DNA of 64,000 bases, taken from NCBI GenBank assembly GCA_022496805.1, contig CM040085.1, positions 19,063,811 to 19,127,810 on the forward strand, in the 5' to 3' direction. Position 1 is the stretch's first letter. The number at the start of each line of letters is the position of its first letter. Below, piece after piece: positions 1-12,249 of this stretch. The translations under genes and the position numbers were made by a program. Source of the stretch: Pohlia nutans (lineage: Eukaryota > Streptophyta > Bryopsida > Bryales > Mniaceae). A model generated the notes under the pieces. It was given only the letters and a program-made list of their open reading frames with translations, was not told the origin of the DNA and did no database searches.

Positions 1-1093
1 AAGCCGCTTTAAACCAAGTGACATCAAAGGAACGTGTCCTACTATTCTTGCAATGTGTTTAACCTTTCAAGTATGTTGTGTTTTAAAAAACCGCCTAAAG
101 AAAAACAAAAATATAACCCCTAAGTGACCAAATGACCATTTATGGTTGTTGCCTTTTTGAATCATGTCAATCCAAGTTAAACTCCACCGAGGAGAATTTT
201 TCAAATAAAAACACCTCAACATTGTCTTAGTATTATAAAACTTACTATTTTGGAAAAGTAATGATGTTCTCTCCTTTGAAAATTTTGCCATTGACCATTT
301 TAGAATAGAATGTCCAGTTTTAACAAATCACACCAAACTAAAAAAAATTAAACTAAAATTTGTAATTTTGGTGATTATTCATCAATAAATGCTTCTAAAT
401 TTGAGTGACAACCGTAGGTTGGAGCTAGTTTAAAACAATGGTATTAGCAACTATAGGTTCGAGTTGTGAATTTCCAATGGTTATAGGGATTGTAAATGAG
501 CCGACGATCCGGTAGTTCTAGGGCATGGTTTTCTATGATGTAACCTAGCCTTTGACATCCTTGAACAGATATTTAACTAATTGTGGACAAAACGACAAAT
601 TCTGGACAAAATGACAAATTCTCAACAATTTGCAAAATATTGTAGAAAATGCTCAATTCCAAACAACTAAAACTTTTATCGGTGGGTAGCCAGATTATAT
701 CGGCCGCCAGCCGACACTTATGAGAATTTTTTATTTTTATTTATTGATTTGTTTATTTTATTTGGGCCAAAAATCAATTATGTGACCTAACTATAGGCTA
801 ATATTCATTGTTTTGACCTTTTTGAAGCAAAAAAGTCTGCATGTAGACATATTTCACTTTTAAAATTTGTTTTTAAATTTTGTCGGCACCTCGGCGATGC
901 ATTCAATATTATTTCTGGACTTTTAAAAGTCCATAATTAGTTAAATATCAGTTCTTGGATGGTCTTCCCATGACTGTTCTATTCCGCCCTCAAAGACCAC
1001 TATGTGAAGTAATCTAGTCTTTTACGTCTTATTCAATTTCATGGCCTTTCACTTCATCACTAGTGGTGTGGAGAGAAGCGGAGCTCTAGTTCA
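1..1093. other. intergenic, no gene seen
   Basis: AT-rich non-coding sequence. I see no open frame with protein-like composition and no terminal repeats of a defined element. Short tracts such as the two 'GGACAAAATGACAAATTC'-like copies near 585-620 are the only local repetition. Confidence 0.5.
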
Positions 1094-1669
1094 TTAACCC
1101 CTAAATGCCTAGAGCCCTCTCCAAATTCGGCAGTTTTGCAAAGATGCATTATAAAATGCAACCTAGAGGGATATTTTGAACTTGATATATGAATAAAAGT
1201 TTTACATTATGAATTTTAAATTCTATCCATACGGTTAGATCTATGATTGCTATTACCAATAATTTTGTATAAAATTTGAAACGTGAAATTCAAAATTATT
1301 TTATAATTCAATTACAAATAAGATATTGACAATCTACGGATGAAATTTTTGTGATTGGTTGAAATATAATACTCTAAGTGTAGTGATTTTTGGAGATTTT
1401 TTGGTTGCTTAATTTTATGAGTTGACTTTTTTTAGAGCACTTTTACACTGAAATCTTCAAATTTTTGGGTGAATCACTACAGCATGAAATGAGGCATAAA
1501 AATTTCACAAATCATCCCCTTTCTAATTGGATCACATATGTGTGAAGCTAACTTCCCATAGAATGTACTGTAAAAATTCCACACTGCAAAAAGTGCATGA
1601 CGGATGAGAAATTTTGGATGAAATTTGTACATCGTCCAAAAAATGGACGCTTAGGCAGTTAGGGGTTAA
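1094..1669. mobile_element. TTAA-flanked MITE, family P1
   Basis: This non-coding element lies between two TTAA tetranucleotides and has inverted ends, TTAACCCCTAAATGCC on the left and GGCAGTTAGGGGTTAA on the right. Its interior, read in reverse, matches the elements at 4352, 7445 and 27648, including the subterminal CCATTTTTTGG motif and the stretch around 'TTAAGCAACCAAAAAATC'. TTAA duplication with ends starting CCC is the signature of piggyBac transposons. It has no coding capacity, so it must be mobilised in trans. Assignment to piggyBac is inferred from the termini. Confidence 0.75.
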
Positions 1670-3728
1670 ATGAGTATCTAAAACATTATTTGAAAGTTTT
1701 GCCATGTAGATAATTACTAAACGTCATGCTTCTCATTTTCTTTATTGAACCAAACTTCATCAAAGTTGCACAAGTAACATTTTATTACACATGTAGGTTT
1801 TGTCCTTACCTCCTCTCTCATTTAGGGGTTAAAAGATATATAAAAAATGAATCAGTCCTTTGCCTTTGTGCAATGCATAAGTCCTTTGGCTCTTTAATAA
1901 AAGCTATTCATTCTTATTTACTATTTTTAATGACTAAATCCTTTCATCCCTTTTCATTCACTTCACATGTTGAAGAATAATTCCCATCCAATGAGAACAG
2001 TATGATTCCAGAAATCACTACCATCAGTTTCAATTTAGAAAGTATGGTCTATTTCAATACTTTTCAACTAAGGCACATTTGATAATTATAGATGTTCTTT
2101 CCAACAATAGTTAGGTTCAAAAATTTTAACAAATTTTAGTGCTTTTAAGGTATAATTTTTAGTAACAATGTACTTAGGAGCAATCTAATTCACCCAATGT
2201 AGACCTTAATGTAGTTCAAATAGTGATACGATGATATGTGAATCATATATCTCTAGTTATTTTTTATTCTATTAAGTAAGAATTATTGTTTAACTCACTC
2301 AATTGTTGTTCTAGAGATGAGGCTTGTTATATGGTATTAATTATTACTCGGTCACTTATTGATGTTACAGTTATCATCCAATTGACTCCATTGTAATTTG
2401 TATTCAATTGATATAATTCAAACATTTTTTTGAATTAATTCCATCATCATCCTTTAAACTAGATATAGATGCATTAGTCCCATTCATTCATCAAAAATTA
2501 TAAAAATAATTCTTTTTTTGCAAAAATAGACTATTGCACATTGGGATTGAGCAACCATTATGAAGCTATTCCATGATAAAAGATTGTGTATAAGAAGAGA
2601 AGCCCAAATCTTCATAGAATTGTTTTTTCGAACAAAACCATGTACGGTGAAAAAAAGAATCCTAAAGAAACTTTGCATAATTTTATATTTATTGAAAAAG
2701 AATTTTCCATAACAATTAAATATGACGGCTAGGTACAACATTGTGAACTTCGACTGCATGAAATTAGTATAAATTCAAGGTCCGTTGATGGGCATCTTGA
2801 ATTGTACAGACATTTTGTAAGATTCTTTTAAAGTGCTAGCCCCTTAGAATTAGTATCTCACATCCTTAGTCATGTCTCAAATCTAAAACGACTACATTTA
2901 ATTCTGACATTTTAATAATTGAGTATAGTTGCTATTACTAGAGTTGTCAATTTTTTAATTCTTATCAACAATTACAGAACAAAAAAATATGAGGGCACAG
3001 AGGGGCCACGAGTTTCATGTGTTTGTAATTGATTGTTTATTTCCAAATATGAAGATATGAAGACATCAATTTGAATGGCTTAAAAATAGAAACTAATAAG
3101 GGGAATAAGAGTGTTAATAGAAAGTTGTTGTTGCCATCATTTATGTAACTAAGGCCCGACTACATGGATAAACATGTAGAAAACCATTTTTCCAATTTTT
3201 TTTTTAAATATACGATTTCGCTGTAATTTTCTTACAACCCTATATACCCTCATTTTTTCAACGACGTTTTCTAATGCAATTTAGCATTGATGCCGTATAT
3301 AAACATTGTATGCCAAAGTTGTAAAGGGTCAACAGTTTTTGGTAGATGACCTAAAACAAATTATATGAGTTTTGATGTTCATCTTAGGTGTAGTTACTAC
3401 TTCTAATTTGTGGATTACACTCAAACCTCTTTATAATGACCCTCTCTACAATGACATTTTAGAATACCAGGCACAATTGTGAGACTATGATTGCGTGTAG
3501 CACACTTGTCACACATTCAAACAATATGTCATAGTGAAAAAGTTGAGAGCCAAAGTGGTCAAATTGACCATTTAATATCCAGGGGGGTTCTAGATTTTTT
3601 TGGTGATTTTTTATCTTGAAACTCTCTCTATTCAAATTGTGAATGCTATTAATAGTATTTAACCATATAAATGTAAGAATAGCTTAATCAAACAAGTGCT
3701 AGTTAAACCTTGGTAAGATCGGACCTTT
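1670..3728. other. intergenic, no gene seen
   Basis: No supported gene. A lone right-hand terminus (TTTAGGGGTTAA, 1821-1832) looks like a relic of another TTAA element. The short open frames here have the Phe/Leu/Ile/Lys composition expected of AT-rich non-coding DNA. Confidence 0.45.
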
Positions 3729-4355
3729 GGATTGGAAGATTATTGTATGTCTTTGAACTATATAATGCACATTCAAAAATAAGATTTTGGAGGGTGTGTG
3801 ACTTCAAAGTTGAATAGAATTTGAGTTAAATTTTCAAAATGAAAGTGAAGAGGTTTAGCAATGACCTACGTAAACACCTCTCTTTGTTGCAATCTTTCAT
3901 GTCAAGAATGGACTCACACATAATTATTGTGAATTTTATAAGTGATAGTAATTTATCCATATATGGTTCAGGACAAAAAAGTATATGTTAAAATATGAAA
4001 GGAGTTGGTACATTGATCAAGATCGGAATACAAACACTAATGGAACGTGAACAAGAGAACACAATCCAAAAAATAAAACAAGATAACAAACTTTCAAACA
4101 CAAGAAATATTGCATAGTACATGTGTTGTATTTGTAAGTATTTATTGTATTTTCAAGTATTTGCGGTATTTTCACGTTATGTTCATAGGTAATTTGATAG
4201 TTGCACAACTCCAAATTGAAAATTTCTTTTTCTAGAAGATTTGTATTATAAATCTCCAACTCTAAATCTCACAATTCAAAATCCAATTGTTCACAAATTT
4301 TCCGTTATTTGCGTTTTCGACATATAAGTGACCACAATGGACACTAAAGGGTTAA
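3729..4355. mobile_element. truncated TTAA MITE, family P4
   Basis: Read in reverse complement this matches most of the complete element at 26649-27458, including the 'GGAGGGTGTGTGACTTCAAA' and 'CAAATACAACACATGT'-like stretches. It ends at 4352-4355 in GGGTTAA. The far terminus is missing. It shares its terminal TTAA with the next element, so one element appears to have inserted exactly at the TTAA border of the other. Confidence 0.65.
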
Positions 4356-4934
4356 CCTGTAATTGCCCAAGTGTTTATTTTTTGGACGATGTACAAATTT
4401 CATTCAATTTTTCTCATCCATCGTGCACTTTTTGTAGTGTGGAATTTTTACTATAAATTTGATGGGAAGTTAACTTCATACATGTGCCATCCAATTAAAA
4501 AGGGAACGATTTAAAAATAAATTATGCCTCATTTCATGTTGCATTGATTCACCCAAATATTTTAAAATCTTAGTTAAAAAGTGTTCAAAAGTGCTCTTGA
4601 AAAAGTCAACTCATAGAATTAAGCAACCAAAAAACCTCCAAAAATCACAACATTTAGAATATTACATTTCAACCCATCATAACAAATTTCATCTACAAAT
4701 CGTCGATATCTTGTTCGTAATCTAATTCCAAAATAATTTTGAATTTTAAGTTTCAAAATTTATACAAAAATATTGGTGATAGCAATCATACATTTAACCA
4801 CATAGAATCCAAAATTCATAATGTACAACTTTTATTAATACATCAAGTTCAAAATATCCCTCTTAGTTGCATTTTATAATGCATCTATACAAAACTACTC
4901 AATTTGGAGAGGTCTCTGGGCATTTAGGGGTTAA
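4352..4934. mobile_element. TTAA-flanked MITE, family P1
   Basis: Ends are TTAACCTGTAATTGCC and GGGCATTTAGGGGTTAA. The interior is collinear with the reverse complement of the 1094 element, including the 'TTTTTGGACGATGTACAAAT' stretch after the left end. Non-coding. Flanking TTAA on both sides supports a piggyBac-type insertion. Confidence 0.7.
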
Positions 4935-5881
4935 AGAGGTTTGAGTGCAACTCTCTCCTAAACTGTAAAGGATTAAGTTTATTGATATTACTCAATTACA
5001 CTCTGAATTATTACAAGTTCAGTTGTCAATTTCAATCCTCAAACTCGCTGTGTAATTACGTTACACTAGGTTAATCCGTGTCAAAGTGTGGCATGACAAT
5101 TCCATGGACAGAACCGTCCTTGTGTGCATGCATGCACGGCACAGTCTGTATTATATAACATTGGTAGCATATTTTGGACAATGTGTAACATCTCTTTGGT
5201 GTAGAAGTACAGGACCTTGTCTAAAAACAGACCTTGTCCTGGTTTAGGCAAGAATACCTCTTTCTAAAATGGAGTATTTTCAAATCAAAGATACCATTTT
5301 TTTTATTAAAAAAATTCCTTTCAAAGATTGCGAGCATAAAACAAAGATATCACTTTGGAACAGGCCATGCAAAGAGAATAGCTGACTAGGCCCGCTGCTT
5401 AAAATTTGCCAGCATCTCTCTCTGTGCATAATGTGCAGGCCCTGAGAGCATAGCCACCCATGCCCTCCCAGAGTCTCTCACACTCAAGAAGCAGATGAAA
5501 GCTGCCAAGGGCCCTTCAAAAATACCTCTTGACTCTCAATCCTAGCGTGTTAGAAATTGGGCCTTCAAATCACTATTTAGTTGACTATATCCTCACATTC
5601 TACTTGTGATTGGTCCATTGACTATTTGATGCGCACTTTTGATATGTGAGGGGCGTGCAAGGGTGGGGGAGTGTGAGTGCAAGGGCCCTTCAAATGTAGA
5701 TGAATAATTTCAGTGACTTAGTCCTAGCGTGCATAGGTGGGAATGCTTTGAGCCATGACAACCACTGCAGCATGCCGTGCCGGACCTCATTTTTGCCATC
5801 CCTTGTGGCTATTGTGTGAAAAAAACTAACCTACTTTATGCTAGCTTCATCATGCTTCCTCTCACGGCAGCCTTTGCTCTT
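4935..5881. other. intergenic, with short direct repeat
   Basis: No gene supported. Two direct copies of CAAGGGCCCTTCAAA followed by TCCTAGCGTG occur near 5507-5547 and 5679-5732 and may border a small element. The 132-residue open frame over 5777-6175 runs through repeat sequence and has no recognisable domain. Confidence 0.4.
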
Positions 5882-6605
5882 GGCCCATTCACACCAAGCC
5901 CCTGCTGCACTTGCATCTGTGTTCCCAAAATGGAGGAAGGTAAAACCGAGAAACAAAAAATTATTCAAAGCCTTGTCTTTTCTTGTTGCAACTATTGTTC
6001 AAGCACTGTGCAACTGCATTACAGTGTCGCAAGTAGAGCCATGCTGCTTTTTGCGTTGCATTCCTTTATGTTATGCGTTAGAGTAACTTCTAATTGCGTA
6101 TTTTATATTTTGTGGTTGACAACAAATTCCTCAAAGTTACTTGACGCATGCATGCATGCGGCAACATTGGTGTAAGGTGGTTACCCCATTACCAACTGGC
6201 TCCTTTCACCAACAGCTAGTGGCATTATCCACAATCAATGCTGCAATGATGTTGGTTGTAGCTTGAGTTACAGTTGGTAATGGGTTCTTTCTTGTTGGTT
6301 TTAGTATATGTGAGTGTGGTTATGGATTCGTTGTTGTTGGTTTAAGCATCTTTAGTGTGTGCAATACAAATCTTCTCTAGACAGAAAGAGGTGTACCTAT
6401 ATGACGTGAATGGAATGCGTCATACTTCAACTTTGAAAATTTATAACTAATTCATTCTTCATCCAAAAATTATGTTTCAACTTGTGTTGGAATCTATTTC
6501 TTCTTGCCTACCTCTAAAAAATAATAATACTAAATAATATCAATGCCTCATATCCGTGTTTCTTATTCAGTTGGGAATGGGGTAACCACCTTATGTGAAT
6601 GGGCC
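5882..6605. mobile_element. foldback MITE with GGCCCATTCACA ends
   Basis: The ends GGCCCATTCACACC and TGTGAATGGGCC are inverted copies. The same ends bound elements at 33100-33405 and 44857-45330, so this is a dispersed family. Its target duplication could not be resolved, so the superfamily is left open. A second element (6175-6591) is inserted close to its right end. Confidence 0.6.
6175..6591. mobile_element. TA-flanked inverted-repeat MITE
   Basis: A 417-bp element with ends AGGTGGTTACCCCATTACCA and its inverted copy (GGAATGGGGTAACCACCT), flanked on both sides by TA. TA target duplication fits a Tc1/mariner (Stowaway-like) MITE. It lies inside the right end of the GGCCCATTCACA element, giving an insertion order. 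Confidence 0.65.
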
Positions 6606-7095
6606 ATCTGTCTATTGCAAAAGGGACGTGGGCGTACATAAGGTTCTTTAGCCCTTGCTAAGGTTCACCCATTTTCTCTCACTGCATGAAAAATAAAAAA
6701 ATTCAAAACATGTGATTTTTGAGGCAGGGCTACTGTGGACTTCCAACCCTCTAACATCATTCTCTAGGTAAAGAATGACGCGGCATGTCCAATATTCTAA
6801 AATCCGCTACAACAATTTTTGTGCAACGATTCTTATTCCAAAGTACAACTCACAAGGGCTAAAGAACCTTATGTCTTATACTTTCAAATTAGACTTATAA
6901 AATTGTGGCATTTTGCACAATCCATAAAAAAAAAACCCAACTTCCAAATTCTTCAAGCATCAGTAACTACACCTTCGGGACTTAGAGAGGATCTTTGTAT
7001 GGATATCAAGACAATACTCCATGATGAATACATATTGAATTTGACAGAATGAACATTGGAACTTGTGTATGTCTTAGATCATCTACCAACAAAAT
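6606..7095. other. intergenic, no gene seen
   Basis: AT-rich sequence without a supported gene or repeat boundary. The open frame over 6819-7052 has no recognisable similarity or motif. Confidence 0.4.
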
Positions 7096-7328
7096 TTAAC
7101 CCTTAAAGGTCCAGAGAGCCCTTTCTGACCAGTATAATACACCAATACTCCATTGTATTTAGCATAGTTCTACACCTCCTATGGGTTTAAAATCGAAAGT
7201 GTAGTTAAAATTCACATCAACATGATTTTAACGAGCTATTGGGGTCTCAATTTGGAACTTTCTATTTACAACAAATGTCAAATATACGCCAACGTATATA
7301 CTATCCCCATCAGCCCTTTAAGGGTTAA
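7096..7328. mobile_element. TTAA MITE, 233-bp family P3
   Basis: Between two TTAA sites, with termini CCCTTAAAGG and CCTTTAAGGG. A second copy of exactly the same length lies at 11551-11783 and by eye is about 90% identical, including the shared 'TACGCCAACGTAT' near the right end. Equal length and intact ends suggest both are full-length members of a recently active MITE family. Confidence 0.8.
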
Positions 7329-7444
7329 TCTCTTACAACTTTTGCATACAAAGTTTAATACGGTATGCTCAGTTGCATTGGAATCTCCTTGTAATTTCTT
7401 ATAAAGATTTAATTTTTTGGTTAGTTTAATAATGGGAACTATAT

Positions 7445-8021
7445 TTAACCCTTAACTGCCCAACCATGCATATTTTGCATGATGTACAAAATCAAGCTCC
7501 GATTTCTCATCCATCATGAACTTTTTGTAGTAAATTTTTTTTAGTGAATTTTTTTATGGGAAGTTAGCTTCGTGCATGTGTGATCCGATTAGAGAGGGGA
7601 TGATTTGTGAAACTTTATGCCTCATTTTATGTTGTAGTGTTTCACCAAAAATTTCAAAGATTTTAGTCTAAAAGTGCTCTTGAAAAAAAAAACTCATAAG
7701 ATTAAGCAACCAAAAAATCTCCAAAAATCACTACACTTAGAGTATTACATTTTAACCCATCACAACAAATTTCATCCACAAATTGTTAATATCTTATTCG
7801 TAATCAAATTACAAAATAATTTTGAAATTTATATTCCAAAAAATTTAGAAAAATATTAGTGAAAGCAATCACAGATCTAACCATATGGATAGAATCTAAA
7901 ATTCATAGTGTACAACTTTTATTCATACATCAAGTCCAAAATATTCATTTTAGTTGCATTTTATGCTTCATCTTTTCAAAACTGCTCAAACTGGACAAGG
8001 TTGAGGACGTTTAGGGGTTAA
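7445..8021. mobile_element. TTAA-flanked MITE, family P1
   Basis: The left end TTAACCCTTAACTGCC is identical over 16 bases to the terminus at 57605 upstream of the piggyBac transposase gene. The right end is GACGTTTAGGGGTTAA. The interior is collinear with the 4352 and 27648 elements. Non-coding; presumed non-autonomous piggyBac derivative. Confidence 0.75.
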
Positions 8022-8906
8022 TTCTTAAAGTGTGTAAACTAGATGAAGTTATTTTAGTGTTTTCTTTTTGCCCTCTACTTTTAACATGCCAATTTTTTTT
8101 CTAAACTATATTTATGTTCAACTTTGCGCCTTGTTTGGAGCAGATTCAATTTCATTGGATGTTTGGATCAAAACATGAGCCAAAAGGAAAAAAATCATTA
8201 AACAACTTCTAAATTAACACTAGTATTGTTAAAAATACATGGAATGTTATTAGTTGATTTCAACTATACAAATATGTTCTATACTTGATTGGTCAACCTT
8301 TGCTGAAAATTAACAAAGACTCAATAGTACTCAACTTAATCATATGATGAAATTGAAAACCGTTGTGAACTTCATAAGATTGAACTGACTAGAAGAAAAT
8401 ATTGCATTTTTTTTTGCCTTTAATCAGATGATTTAAGTCTCTAAAATACTCACCTGATTTACTTTCTCACAATTTGATGTACAATATTCGATTTCATAGC
8501 TTTACAAAGACAACACTTGTATATATAACTAACTCCTCCTACTTTTGTCACAAATTTCAATACAAATACATGAGTCTTTCATACACACGTTAGCATATGT
8601 ATACATTCAATCGAGTCCAATTGGACACTAAGTCTTGAAGCAATGAAAACATATAAATTCGCTTATCCATTTTTATTTTTATTTTTATTTTTATTTTTAT
8701 TATTTTTATTATTATTATTATTTTTATTATTATTATTATTATCATTATTTTTATTTTTATTATACTCCAAAAGTAGCAAGAAATACACAACTATATGCGA
8801 TGATATTGATATAGTGGTATATGGTGAATTTTGATGTCTATTATGATGTTATTTATAAGCCTTCCCAAGATCCAATACAAACATGCAATTTGCTCTTTAT
8901 GCAAAT
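8022..8906. repeat. intergenic with TTTTTA/TTA microsatellite
   Basis: Between about 8670 and 8762 the sequence is a run of TTTTTA units passing into TTA units. The Leu/Phe- and Ile/Lys-rich open frames over it are translations of the repeat, not genes. The rest shows no gene. Confidence 0.7.
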
Positions 8907-10244
8907 GGCCAAGTGCGCTCATTTCTCGGCTCATTTCATGAGCAAAGTTGGCTTAAGACAAATTGTCTAAAAATTTCTCTAAAAAACAACGACTTTTGTC
9001 TTTTTACAATCATTTACATTGTAAACAAACAATTATTTTATTTATTTTTTATCCTTATTTTTATCTTTTCTTTTATATTTTCTTTTGTCTTGTTTTCTTT
9101 CTTGTCTTCTTTATTGTCTTCCTCTTCCCTTCCTTCTTGTCTTCCTCTTGTCTTTCTTCTTGTCATTTTTTTTTCTTCTATTTTCTCTTCATTTATTTAT
9201 TTGTTTTCATTTTTGGCTCTTCTTGTGCAGCCGCGGATCCGACACTCGCACCAAGAATTTTTATTTATTTGTTTGTTTGTTACGGTTCAACTTGCCATTT
9301 ATAGTGATGAACCCTACACTAAATAAATAAATTAAGGACGTGTACGACCGCTAGCTGAACCCTAAACAACAGCGCAAAGGGAAAAAAGAAAAGAAATTAT
9401 TACTTTTTTCAGTGCACCCTACGTCACTCTCCCTCTCCCACATGTCACTCTCCCTCCCCTCCCCTCTATCCTCTTCCTCTCCCTCTCTGTCTTCTCCTCA
9501 TATATATAGGAGAGGGAGAGTGACATACGGTGCGCGATTGCGTACCCCACGGTCGAAAATTTATTTTTTCTATTTTATTTTTATTTTTATTAACTTAAAA
9601 AAAATCCCCTTTGTACGGTTGTTTAGGAGTCAGCCACTGGCTATACCCACCGTGAGTATTATTTTATTTTTTATTTAGTTTATTTTGTGTGTGTAGGGTT
9701 CAATGCCACAAATGGCAAGTTGAACCTTAGCAAAGAAGAAGATTTTTATTTTATTTTGTTATTTTTTTAGGTTCAACGCCACAAATTGCAAGCTGAACCC
9801 GAGGCTAAACCCTAACAAAGAAGAAGAAGGAAAAAAAAAAAAAAAAAAAACTGGATGCGAGTATGGTATCTGTGGTTGCACAATAAGAGCTAAAATGGAA
9901 AAAAAAGAATGAAGAAAAAATAGAAGAAATAGAAGAAGACAAGAAGAAAAACAAGAAAGAAGACAAAATGGAAGACAAGAGGAAGACAAAAAGGAAGACA
10001 AGAGGAAGACAAAAAGGAAGACAAGAGGAAGACAAAAAAGATGACAAAAAATGAAAAAAGATAAAAGAAAAGATAAAAGAAAAGATAAAAGAAAAGAAAA
10101 GATAAAGAGAAGGATAATAAATAAATAAATAAATAAAAGAATTGTTCAAATGTTTACATTGTAAGGGATTTTAGAAAGACAGAAATCGCTGTTTTTAAGA
10201 GAATTTTTTAAACAAAATTTTTAATGCACCCAGGGGCCAAGTGC
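8907..10244. mobile_element. long foldback element, possibly Mutator-like
   Basis: The left arm (about 8970-9260) and right arm (about 9850-10215) are inverted copies; for example TTTACATTGTAAACAAACAAT on the left pairs with a counterpart near 10147. Both arms carry pyrimidine- or purine-rich runs built on GTCTTCCTCTT. Both outer ends adjoin the same ten bases, GGCCAAGTGC (8907-8916 and 10235-10244), which would fit a 9-10-bp Mutator-type target duplication. A further GGCCAAGTG follows at 10255, so the boundary is not certain. No transposase is seen. The middle holds three copies of a GGTTCAAC-GCCA motif near 9283, 9698 and 9770. Confidence 0.5.
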
Positions 10245-10840
10245 ATGGTTATATGGCCAAGTGTGTAAATAGCGATTCTGTGTAACAATGCCCTATCAAT
10301 AACATTGTCACTTGTCACTCATAGACATAAAATTTGTACTTGTTAATAAACAAGTAATGTTGTTCTTTTTCATAATTTCTTCATGAAATTTTCAAAATTC
10401 AAGAATATCAAGTTTAGTTTTTGGTCCACTTTCTCATATTGAAAAAATTCAAATATTAAGCACTTCATTGCATATTTAAACCTTGTGGGTCAAAATCAAA
10501 CTTTCATCCGATAATACTCAATCCTATAAAATTTACAAAATAACCTTTTTCTAGAGATTCTTTTTGCACAATAAGATTTTCCTCGTGAAATTCACCCTAA
10601 ACCAAAAACTTATATTATTTGAAGTTATTTTATGGTAGTAATGATTTTTTAATCTCATTTAAACCTCAAAAATCACAAGAAAATATATGTAGTGGAATTT
10701 TCAAAGATTACTATGGTCAACTTTAACAAATACAAATGACTCCCAATCAGTGAGTCGTAAACTATTAATGACACATTGATATGAACATAGCAAATATAAT
10801 GTGAACTTAGAAACATCAACAATATTTTGAGCGGTTAAGT
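10245..10840. other. intergenic, no gene seen
   Basis: AT-rich sequence with no open frame above background. Its last 70 bases may be the degraded upstream part of the Tc1-like transposase relic that follows. Confidence 0.4.
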
Positions 10841-11068
10841 TGGCCTGCAAATTCACCCGATCTCAACTCAATTGGGAATGTTTAGAAGATCCTCAAAGAT
10901 TATGCTCAACATGATCCAAGTATTGTCCAAAATTTGGAGGAGTTGAAGCAAATTCTTGAATGTCCTTGGAATTTGATCTGTGGAAACAATCTCCTCGAGT
11001 TGTGTCAATCTATGCATTTGTAGATTGGAAGAAGTGATCAAAACAAAGGATAGACACACATTTTGGTT
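10841..11068 (+). pseudogene. Tc1/mariner transposase C-terminal relic
   Basis: The plus-strand reading gives WPANSPDLNSIGNV, a stop, then KILKDYAQHDPSI and onward to NLICGNNLLELCQSM. After a one-base frame change it gives RLEEVIKTK. This is the C-terminal end of a Tc1-type DDE transposase: WPxxSPDLNPIEN-W-LK carries the third catalytic acid. Here that acid is Gly (IGN for IEN), the following Trp codon has become TAG, and there is a frameshift. The N-terminal DNA-binding domain and first two catalytic residues are not recognisable upstream. It is a dead fragment. Family identification is firm; the exact clade is not. Confidence 0.75.
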
Positions 11069-11550
11069 GATTGGTCAAGTTTGGTGATCATTAAATCACT
11101 TTCGTGTGTAGGAGAAGTTTAGACTATCAACTAATTGTAAAGCTTGAAGTAGTCAAATGTAATAGGCGATAATCAATTTGCAACTTTGTTTATATGAAAA
11201 AATGGTTAAAAAATAAATTCTAACGGGGAACTTATTTATTTAAATGTTTTTGACTAACATGTTCAATCAGAACTTTAAAATCTATCATAAATCATTTAAA
11301 AACAAATTCATAAGGTCAAACACCAAAAACACTTTAAAAAATTCACCAAAATTAAACATTATATTTAAAAAGTGAAACTTGGTATGATTGATTATAGTAG
11401 TGTTAGATAAGAGTCTACCATGAATTTTTTATAAAATACCAATTTTGTGTCAATTTAAATCAATTTTCTTATTGGTGAGTAGAAGAGGCGACAATCTTTT
11501 TGTTAGGGTACTGTATAGTAGATGCAAATGGAACCAAAGAAAATGTTTCC
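11069..11550. other. intergenic, no gene seen
   Basis: AT-rich, no supported gene or complete repeat. A terminal repeat belonging to the preceding Tc1 relic could not be identified. Confidence 0.4.
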
Positions 11551-11783
11551 TTAACCCTTAAAGGTCCAAAGAGCCCTTTCCGACGAGTATTATACACTAA
11601 TATTCCATTGTATTTGGCATGGTTTCACACCTCTTATAGGTTTACGATCAAAAGTGAAGTTAAAATTCACGTCAACATGATTTTAATGAGCTATTGGAGT
11701 CTCAATTTGAAACTTTCTATTTACAACAAATGTCAAATATACGCCAACGTATCTACTATCCCCATCAGCCCTTTAAGGGTTAA
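11551..11783. mobile_element. TTAA MITE, 233-bp family P3
   Basis: Second 233-bp copy of the family seen at 7096, in the same orientation, with TTAA at both ends and termini CCCTTAAAGG / CCTTTAAGGG. Differences are scattered single bases, so the copies moved independently and are not one tandem duplication. Confidence 0.8.
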
Positions 11784-11954
11784 AAGATGCACATGAAACC
11801 AAAGAAAATATTTTCTTAAAAGATGCACATGGAACCACTTAAATTTTTCTCCTAAAAGATGCAAATGGAACCATAGAAATCCATTCTTCAAAACACTAGA
11901 CGACTAGACCCCAATACTTTAGAGACACAAAATAACCAAAAAGTGACCATGTAA

Positions 11955-12249
11955 GAGCATCTCCACTAGCACTCTGGATTGCACTATGAAGGTCATCCAA
12001 AAAGTCAGACTTCACCATGTAGTTCCCCACCAACATCACTCAATTAGACTCTTGAAAACAGTAAGTGAGGCACTCACAAGTCACCACGTATGGATTGTGC
12101 AATCATGATGAAAGAAGATACACTAGCAAAAGTGATTTTGAGGACCCTAGGTTTTAGTGGATTATCCAGTGTCACATGCCAAAAAAATTATTCACCAACC
12201 GAGTCTCATCCAATTTTTCTGGATATCCAGAGTGCTAGTGGAGATGCTC
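11955..12249. mobile_element. PIF/Harbinger-like MITE
   Basis: A 295-bp element bounded by GAGCATCTCCACTAGCA and its inverted copy (GCTAGTGGAGATGCTC), flanked by TAA and TAC. A second copy, inverted and interrupted, is at 32858-33481. The first seven bases, GAGCATC, match the ends of the Harbinger element at 52696-56861. A 3-bp flank and GAGCATC ends fit PIF/Harbinger, but the flank is imperfect here. Confidence 0.65.

Noticed and set aside
5777..6175. 132-residue frame
   Set aside because: No domain; it crosses the border of a foldback element and ends at another MITE.
8883..10149. Phe/Leu/Ser-rich frames resembling membrane proteins
   Set aside because: They follow pyrimidine-rich foldback arms and appear in several frames at once; composition is due to the repeat.
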